Below, piece by piece: positions 57,954-64,000 of a stretch of 64,000 nt of DNA. Source of the DNA: Arachnopeziza araneosa (taxonomy: Eukaryota; Ascomycota; Leotiomycetes; Helotiales; Arachnopezizaceae); the NCBI GenBank assembly GCA_003988855.1, contig QYAI01000053.1, positions 62,001 through 126,000 on the forward strand, written 5' to 3'. How positions within the stretch are numbered: the first letter of the stretch is position 1; each line of letters starts with the position of its first letter. The notes beneath the pieces were generated by a model. It saw only the letters and a list, made by a program, of their open reading frames with translations. It was not told where the DNA came from and ran no database searches. The position numbers and the translations under genes were made by a program.

Positions 57954-60700
57954 ATGGTACCATCACCAACCACATTCACAATGGCACCAACCACTGGAAG
58001 AGGACGAGGGAGAGGTCGCGGCGGCAAAGGCTCGAGAGGCGGTAGAGGTGGTGGAGCAGCTGGTCTATCAACGACTTCTAATCCCATCAATGGTAGGAAA
58101 GCCGTAGGGAGAGGCCGAGGTGGCCGGGGTCGTGGGAGAGGACGAGGACGAGGTCGTGGAAAAGCTGAGAGCCCTCGCATTGAGGCTCTCAAAATGAGAA
58201 AGGCCGAGATCCAGGTGCACTTCAAAAACATCTTGGGCCTCCAGAAGGCGGCGCTGGTCGAACTTGCAGATAAGTCCATCACCTCCATGCAGCAGGACAC
58301 CAGGCATCACGAGACGGCCCCAGAGTTCGAAGCCGTCACCACTACTTTGAAAAGAAGATTCATCGAGAACTTGACCGAGACCGAAATCAATTACGAGCTA
58401 CGGAAGAAATTGATCACCGATCGCCATGAGCGGGAGGCTCAATTGATTCGCGACCAGTATCAGGTAGGTGCCAAAGCCCACCACCTAGAACCCAACTGAC
58501 GAGCAAATCATCAGAGAAATATTGAAGAACTAAAGGAGCAGGCCATCGCCGAAGCCAAGGAGATGATTTTGTATCAACTGACTCGACAACGAGCCGGCAA
58601 GGACTTTCCTGGCGATGATGTCGTCCCCTTCAAGGGCGGTGTAAGTTACCTTTCAGCCCAGCATAGCACTGAAAATTCTAATTTTATTACAGGAGGATGG
58701 TCGCAAGATGATCGATGCTTTCCGTCCAGTTCGATCGGTTCACTCAACTGCGACTCCGTATGAGAACATCGTAAGTTTCAGGCTTCTTCCTCATGACCTT
58801 AGCTAACTGAATTCAGCATTTACCTTCTTGGTCAGCCAGCGCTGAGAAAGACCCAAAGGCTGTTATTGGAGACAATGAAGAAGAGCAGCATCCCCAGAAT
58901 TTCTGGAAGCTTTTGAGTCCGAAAGAGAAGAAGAGATTTGTCACCTCACAAGAGAAGATCCAACGTCAAAACCTCAAACGAGGAAATGACGAAAGAAACG
59001 GCACTACACGTCCCAGAGTCAGCAGAAATGCCCTGTTTGCTCGACCTCAACCATCTACTCAAGCGGAGCAAGAGGCTGAAGAAGAAGCGATTGAAGAGCC
59101 GGAAGAACAACCAGGAGCCTCTGTGCTAGCTGGCGCAGAACTAGAGCAGCTTGATACCAATGATGTACCCGCGTATCCTAAGGATGAGTATGGAGTATCC
59201 ATTCCGCATAAAGTCCTTGCCAGGAATGCGAAGAAAGCTCACAACAATCGCATGATACTTCCTCCAGCATTTCTTTTCGAAGACTTGGAAGGAGAGGTAG
59301 ATGCTGATGGCGAACACGGAATTCAGGAGATCGGCGTGAGAAAAGTCTACTACCGTGGAAGAACCGATACCATCGTTGGTGTTGATCCAAGACCGAATCC
59401 AGATTACGTATACCTAAACCAACAGCTACACGGATACAACACCGCGAAAAACCGACCTGAGGATCTCGACCAAGATATCGTCGAAGACTGTGGCTTGCAC
59501 CCTAAATTTGGACTTGTCCTTCCTACGTCTCGCAATCCAGACTTGGGTGAAAGCATTGGAACTGTCAAACCACCTACCGACATTTCGCAACCACTCATGC
59601 CAACCAAACCTACTATCGTGTTTCAAGAGTTAAGTACGGGCGAGAAGAAGTTATATCGCACTCAACGATCTTGGGATGTTCAAGTTGAAAATAATTACGA
59701 TGAGCTTCCAGCTAAGAATAAGATGCTTCAGATGTTAGTAAGGGAGATGGAGAATGGCTGGGAACCTCCTCGGGTACCAGTTCTGTCTACGGTGCAAGAA
59801 CTCGAAGGCGAACTTGCTCCAGAACTTGTCCAAGCTGCCTCTGCTGGCAAAGCTCAGGAGACTCGGAAGAAGGAACTATCTCCATCACCATCAGCCCCAA
59901 CCACCCCCATCACCCCCTTTCCCCCATCTCTCCCTGTATCGGTTCCACCTTCCGTTTCAACGACTCTACTACAACCGTCTCCTCAAGTCCAAACGCCTAC
60001 GCCCATCGCACCGTCACCTGCTCCACCAACTCCTGCTGCTCCAGCTCCAGCTCCGGCTCCAGCTCCGGCTCCAGCTCCGGTTCCAGCTCCGGCTCCAGCT
60101 CCGGCTCCGGCTCCGGCTCCAGCTCCAGTTACCACCACCCAAGGTCCATCCTACGGATACGATCCAGTTCGCGATCAATACCGTACACCATACTCACAAC
60201 CTGTTCAGCAAGCACCTCCACCTCCCCGTCCTATTCTTCCATTCGGTGAGGCACCTGGTCTGAGCAGACTTGCGGCTCTGGCAGAAGATCATCAAAACAT
60301 ACGACGACCTGCGCCTGGGCCGGCCGCGTACACCACGGCAGCCGAGTATGTTATGCCTCTCACTGTTTCTCAATGGCCACCAACAGGTCAATTGATCCCA
60401 CAGGAGCCAATTCGCCCAAGCCCATATTATCAGCAACTTCCAGGTCAGTCACAACTTTGGGAGCCTATGCCAATGCCTCGATTCACTGTACCAGTAGCTC
60501 CACTCGCACCTGTCCCCGTCCAACAACCTCTACCCCCTCAAGTACCTCAATACATCACTCCTCGAGCTCCAGCTCCAACTACAGGCGGACCACGACATAG
60601 AATTTTGGCTCCCGCTCCGCCACATCCGCCACATCCGAGAAACCCACCTCCACCACCTGTTCCTCAGTTTTGGGGCTACCAAGGAGGTTATCAACAATAA
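57954..60700 (+). CDS. unrecognised nuclear-type protein with RG-rich N-terminus and Ala-Pro tract
   Basis: Exons 57954-58463, 58515-58640, 58693-58770 and 58817-60700 give 865 aa, or 856 if the second ATG at 57981 (MAPTTGRGRGRGRGG) is used; the latter resembles a more natural start. Order: an RG/RGG-rich N-terminus (about 10-75) typical of RNA- or chromatin-associated proteins; a long helical region (about 85-215, KRRFIENLTETEINYELRKK then DRHEREAQLIRDQYQRN) reminiscent of Sds3/Dep1-type coiled coils of histone-deacetylase complexes, though that is only an impression; a conserved-looking globular core (about 330-520, RMILPPAFLFEDLEG, KVYYRGRTDTIVGVDPRPN); then a Pro-rich C-terminus with an Ala-Pro tract and a PPPPPVPQFWGYQGG end. 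No enzyme motif. The function is unknown. Confidence 0.75.
60020..60135 (+). repeat. coding minisatellite (Ala-Pro repeat)
   Basis: About twenty alternating Ala-Pro codon pairs built from GCTCC(A/G) hexamers, with two Val substitutions. A slippage-prone tract inside the RG-rich gene. Confidence 0.9.
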
Positions 60701-61674
60701 GTATGAGATTAACGAATATATGAACACACAACACGAGATGTCTTTCCGCATAAAACCTTGGGGCGCGACCGGAGTACTATCACTCAAACAAAATTCTGTC
60801 ATATTTCTTCTCACGACATAATACATGTCATGACGCACAGGTATTAGGAGAATGGATATAGTTCTATGCATCTATGGTGTGCCTATCAGTTGCTCTTCAC
60901 AAACCGCGTTCAAGATGCGACCGGAGTCCTATGCAATCCGAATACGGATTTCCTTCTTCTTTACGACACGAAGGATGTCTTCACGCATAATTACTAGGAA
61001 TGCGACCGGGGTTTAATGCACTCACAGTGGTGCATCCGCTTTTCCTAATCACAGCATGAGAAATGTCTTCATGCATCAGGTACCGGAGGAGCTGTTGGAG
61101 TTTTATGCTTTCGAAGATGATTCTCATCATCTTCCATTTTACATATTGTATGTGTAGTAGATAAGCTCCCCAGAATGCGGAGGGCATAAGATATGCAGGA
61201 GCCATACCTTTTCTTACTATACTCGACATTCAGGCGTAGATACCCCACGATTTGGCCTATTAGGGCCCGAATGTATTCCTGCCATGAAACCTTTGACTTG
61301 CTTCAGTGGCTTTGATGTGACTTGCCAGCCTCAAACTGTTCCGTGTAATATCCTATGACCCAACTCCGAGTCATTTCTCTTTCCTCTTCCGTCGAAGTTC
61401 AATCGACTCATTCTGCCCCATTCTGCGCCACCATCACTGTACACTTTTTGGGGCCTGCGCCTCTGCCTGAGTCACCACCGCGCTCAACCCCTGTCAAGTC
61501 CACCCGCACCATCTTCCATAAATACAGAGCTTGCTGCTTAGCGGGAAATTTCATATCTAGGTAACATCACAAGCCAGAGCAACTTCACTCTTTACCACTT
61601 CTTCCTTTTCCTCTTCATTTCACTCTTAAAGAGAACAGGACACAAAAGAACGGTAATCAATCAATACACAAACT
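60701..61674. other. intergenic between the RG-rich gene and TIF6
   Basis: Mostly occupied by the degenerate tandem repeat. After about 61240 it becomes pyrimidine-rich TIF6 upstream sequence. An 82-codon minus frame (60981-61229) includes two repeat units and is not a supported gene. Confidence 0.55.
60737..61105. repeat. degenerate tandem repeat, ~86-bp units
   Basis: Downstream of the RG-rich gene a unit with core gatgtcttcacgcata, then about 12 bp on gcgaccggagt and a short T-rich stretch with tgca, recurs at about 60737, 60823, 60889 (second half only), 60974 and 61062. Spacing is 66-88 bp. On the minus strand the first core reads M-R/H-E/K-D-I-L/S in several copies (MREDILRVV, MHEDISHAV, MRKDISCCV, RHDMYYVV), so the array could be a worn coding repeat. 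There is no intact frame across it now. Confidence 0.7.
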
Positions 61675-62639
61675 ATGGCGGTCCGAACACAGTTTGAGAA
61701 CTCGAATGAGTGAGTACAATTGCCCCTCCTTGCGATTGCAGATGCCCCGCGATAGCGAAATCCCCCCCAACCGCAGATGCAACGAGATCTGGAAATTGTA
61801 GCTGAGAGCAAGGCAATAGAATCGGTGTTTTCTCTACCCTCACAAATTCGTATGCCTTGGTTGCGCTGGGGGCGAGCGAGAACTTCTACAGGTACGGCGC
61901 ATCCTCAGTCTCACCTGCCTAGCTCGGTCTGACTCTTTCCGGACAGTATCTTTGAAGCCGAACTCCAAGATGTGATCCCCATATGCCGAGCATCGATCGC
62001 TGGAACCAGAATTATCGGGCGATTGACCGCAGGAAACAGAAAAGGTCTATTAGTGCCCACGAGCACGACAGATCAAGAGCTGCAGCATTTAAGGGATTCA
62101 TTACCAGATGAGGTTAAGATACAGGTACATATTCTACGATCTACATGGATGTTGCAATAGATAGATACTGATGGCAAAATCAGAGAATAGAAGAGCGTCT
62201 CTCAGCCCTCGGAAATGTAATCGTATCAAATGATCACGTCGCCCTCGTGCACCCCGATCTCGAACGCGAAACCGAAGAAATCATCGCTGATGTGCTAGGC
62301 GTCGAAGTATTTCGTCAAACTGTGGCAGATAATGTTCTCGTCGGCTCCTATATGGCCCTCTCCAATCAAGGCGGCATTGTACATCCCAAAACCTCCATCC
62401 AAGACCAGGACGAGCTGTCGAGTTTACTACAAGTTCCTCTAGTGGCTGGAAGCGTGAACAGAGGCTCTGCGGTTATCGGTGCTGGTATGGTCGTCAATGA
62501 TTGGATGGCGGTAGCGGGTTTGGATACTACAGCGACAGAGTTGAGTGTCGTGGAGAATGTATTCAGACTGGGCGAGGGCAGAGGTTCGGGTGCGATCGGC
62601 ACCAGTTTGAAGGATACGATGGTAGAGAGTTTCTACTAA
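61675..62639 (+). CDS. TIF6: eukaryotic translation initiation factor 6 (eIF6/Tif6)
   Basis: eIF6 binds the pre-60S subunit in the nucleolus, is required for 60S biogenesis and prevents premature joining with 40S until released by Efl1/Sdo1. Exons 61675-61709, 61820-61891, 61947-62124 and 62184-62639 give 246 aa (family norm about 245). The protein starts MAVRTQFENSNEIGVFSTL and continues SYALVALGASENFYS, GLLVPTSTTDQELQHLRDSL, ALGNVIVSNDHVALVHPDLE, GSYMALSNQGGIVHPKTS, VAGSVNRGSAVIGAGMVVND and WMAVAGLDTTATELSVVE, covering the pentein repeats. It ends ESFY, a shorter tail than in animals. Introns are 110, 55 and 59 nt. No alternative. Confidence 0.97.
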
Positions 62640-63614
62640 TCGCCTTTTTTTGGCATTGGGGACGCAGGGTCGATGAGGCACCTGAATTGTATAGAAGGAT
62701 TTACTTCTGTCTGTATTGATGGAGTCAGCAAGTTGCACTTGGCTGGCATTTGCAAGGCGTTCATGCCTGAATGACAGAACCCTTTGCGTCCTCATTGCAA
62801 CCCCTTTCCTGCTTAGATTTTGATTCATTACATTCAGGTTAATTTCCACTTAGCTAACAGAACTTGCTAGATGGTCATTCAACACGTAGAGATGTCCTGG
62901 TCTCTCTAGCACACATATCCCACCTACAGTGTATTTTTTTCCACCTTCAATCATAATCACCTCATAAATCTTCCTTCTCCCTATCAGTTTCTTATGGCCA
63001 TTCTCCTCTGGGTTTTCGCCAGCAAGAGGACATCCTTCATATCCTGCTCCAGAAATCCAAAGCCGTACTTGCTACCCTGATATTGATATCTATCAAAGAC
63101 TTCAGCGGCTTTTTCGTCTTCCAAGAAATATTTATTCTAGACAAAGTAGTATAGGTTATAGGAGAAAGGGAAATCCATTCGTGAAAGAACTGAGTATATA
63201 ATGCCCTGATACGGGCAGTATAGATATGATATAAGACGATCATGAGCTGAGTGGAGTAAATGAAGGATTCTAGAGAGTTATTGCTTCTGAGTTTTAGATG
63301 TCGAGAGCTGAGAGCTGCTTTATATCTAGAAGATTATCCTTTTTAGAAAGTAAACGGAACAAGGTCAACTTTACATAATCTGGAACATGAGAACAAAATA
63401 AAATCTCTTTCTAAGAAACTCTGAAAGGATCATATCCATTTTGTTACGCTCCGATTCTCAATCAAGTCAAATCACGTGAATCCTTTTACCTCACTCACTT
63501 TACCTCGCCTTCGCTCCTTCTCCTTACAACGTCACAACTCATATCCCATTGCCAACCCAGCTTGCGGCTACAACCCACTTCAGCACTCGTGAAAGTCAGA
63601 GAGTTCTTGATACA
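62640..63614. other. intergenic between TIF6 and the right-edge gene
   Basis: AT-rich TIF6 3' flank, then the upstream region of the partial gene. Nothing else seen. Confidence 0.6.
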
Positions 63615-64000
63615 ATGGATCCCGAACCTGAGATAGGAGACATTACGGACCATTCGCTTGCTCCCGTGAGTGCATTGCTGGAAACTGGTGGAAGAGAGGA
63701 AACGCAAGAAAAGACGAATGGAACTGGGAAGGAAGAGGAGGGATTGGCGAGTGAAGTGGAAGTGGGAAAGGTGGGAGGGGAGGGTGGACCTGAACTTCCG
63801 GCTTTGCAACATGGCGAGGGCGTGAGTGGGCTCGAAAAGAGCGATGGAGGTGGTGGGAGAGAGGTTGGGGCACAGGATAGAGGTGAGAATGAAGGACGGG
63901 AGAATCTAAAAAGAAAGAAGAATGAGATCCCGGATAGTCATACGGCCTCCATTGGAGACAACGAGGAAGGGGTTGTACTAAGTCCTCGGAGCGGAGATGA
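63615..64000 (+). CDS. 5' part of an acidic, low-complexity protein (cut by right edge)
   Basis: From the ATG at 63615 the frame is open to the window end (128 codons). The translation starts MDPEPEIGDITDHSLAPVSA and is rich in Glu, Gly and Lys (GKEEEGLASEVEVGKVGGEG), with a basic patch (ENLKRKKNEIPDSH) that could act as a nuclear localisation signal. Such N-termini are typical of nuclear regulatory proteins, but no domain is visible within the window. Purine bias (GA-rich) keeps the opposite strand open as well. Confidence 0.6.
   Translation, partial: MDPEPEIGDITDHSLAPVSALLETGGREETQEKTNGTGKEEEGLASEVEVGKVGGEGGPELPALQHGEGVSGLEKSDGGGGREVGAQDRGENEGRENLKRKKNEIPDSHTASIGDNEEGVVLSPRSGD

Noticed and set aside
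58000..58170. GC-rich RG repeat considered as a CRISPR-like or minisatellite array
   Set aside because: It is a coding RGG tract in an intact exon with irregular spacing and no spacers.

Overview
The window is nuclear DNA from a filamentous ascomycete (Pezizomycotina). The evidence is short GT-AG introns of about 45-115 nt with CTAAC/CTGAC-type branch points, well-spaced genes on both strands, and a conserved eukaryotic gene set beside typically fungal accessory families (HET, 2EXR/F-box-like, fungal transcription-factor domain, Git3-like GPCR). The HET/2EXR content would suit Leotiomycetes, but that placement is only an impression. Exon boundaries were worked out by hand from splice signals and reading-frame continuity. 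No tRNA, rRNA or CRISPR array was seen.

Layout. 1-2.0 kb: possible last exon of an unknown gene at the left edge, then RPT2 (26S proteasome ATPase). 2.0-7.8 kb: a degraded zone with an F-box-like pseudogene, a diverged repeat pair and another coding remnant. 7.9-11.1 kb: a seven-TM receptor and an unknown four-TM protein, both on the minus strand. 12.6-21.6 kb: ARB1 (ABC-F ribosome biogenesis ATPase) and INO80 (chromatin remodeller). 24.6-26.2 kb: a Mep2/AmtB-type ammonium transporter with GATAAG sites upstream. 28.6-33.3 kb: an OCRL-like inositol 5-phosphatase, divergent from DCP1 (mRNA decapping). 33.3-51.9 kb: accessory, gene-poor and decayed, with a MccF-like S66 peptidase and a HET gene (each with an apparent one-base frameshift), a 5'-truncated lectin-like fragment, a coiled-coil protein, a fungal transcription-factor-domain protein and a 2EXR protein, followed by about 6.5 kb without a recognisable gene. 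51.9-64 kb: a four-TM protein, RAD23, an RG-rich unknown protein followed by a degenerate ~86-bp repeat, TIF6 (eIF6), and the 5' part of an acidic protein cut by the right edge.

The genes do not form one pathway. RPT2 and RAD23 both serve ubiquitin-proteasome turnover, and ARB1 and TIF6 both serve 60S ribosome biogenesis, but they are scattered as ordinary housekeeping genes. I found no convincing new multi-gene system. The points most worth a second look are the broken genes of the accessory region, the repeat array after the RG-rich gene, the stop-free in-frame intron of INO80 and the exon of RPT2 whose only coding sequence is the start codon.
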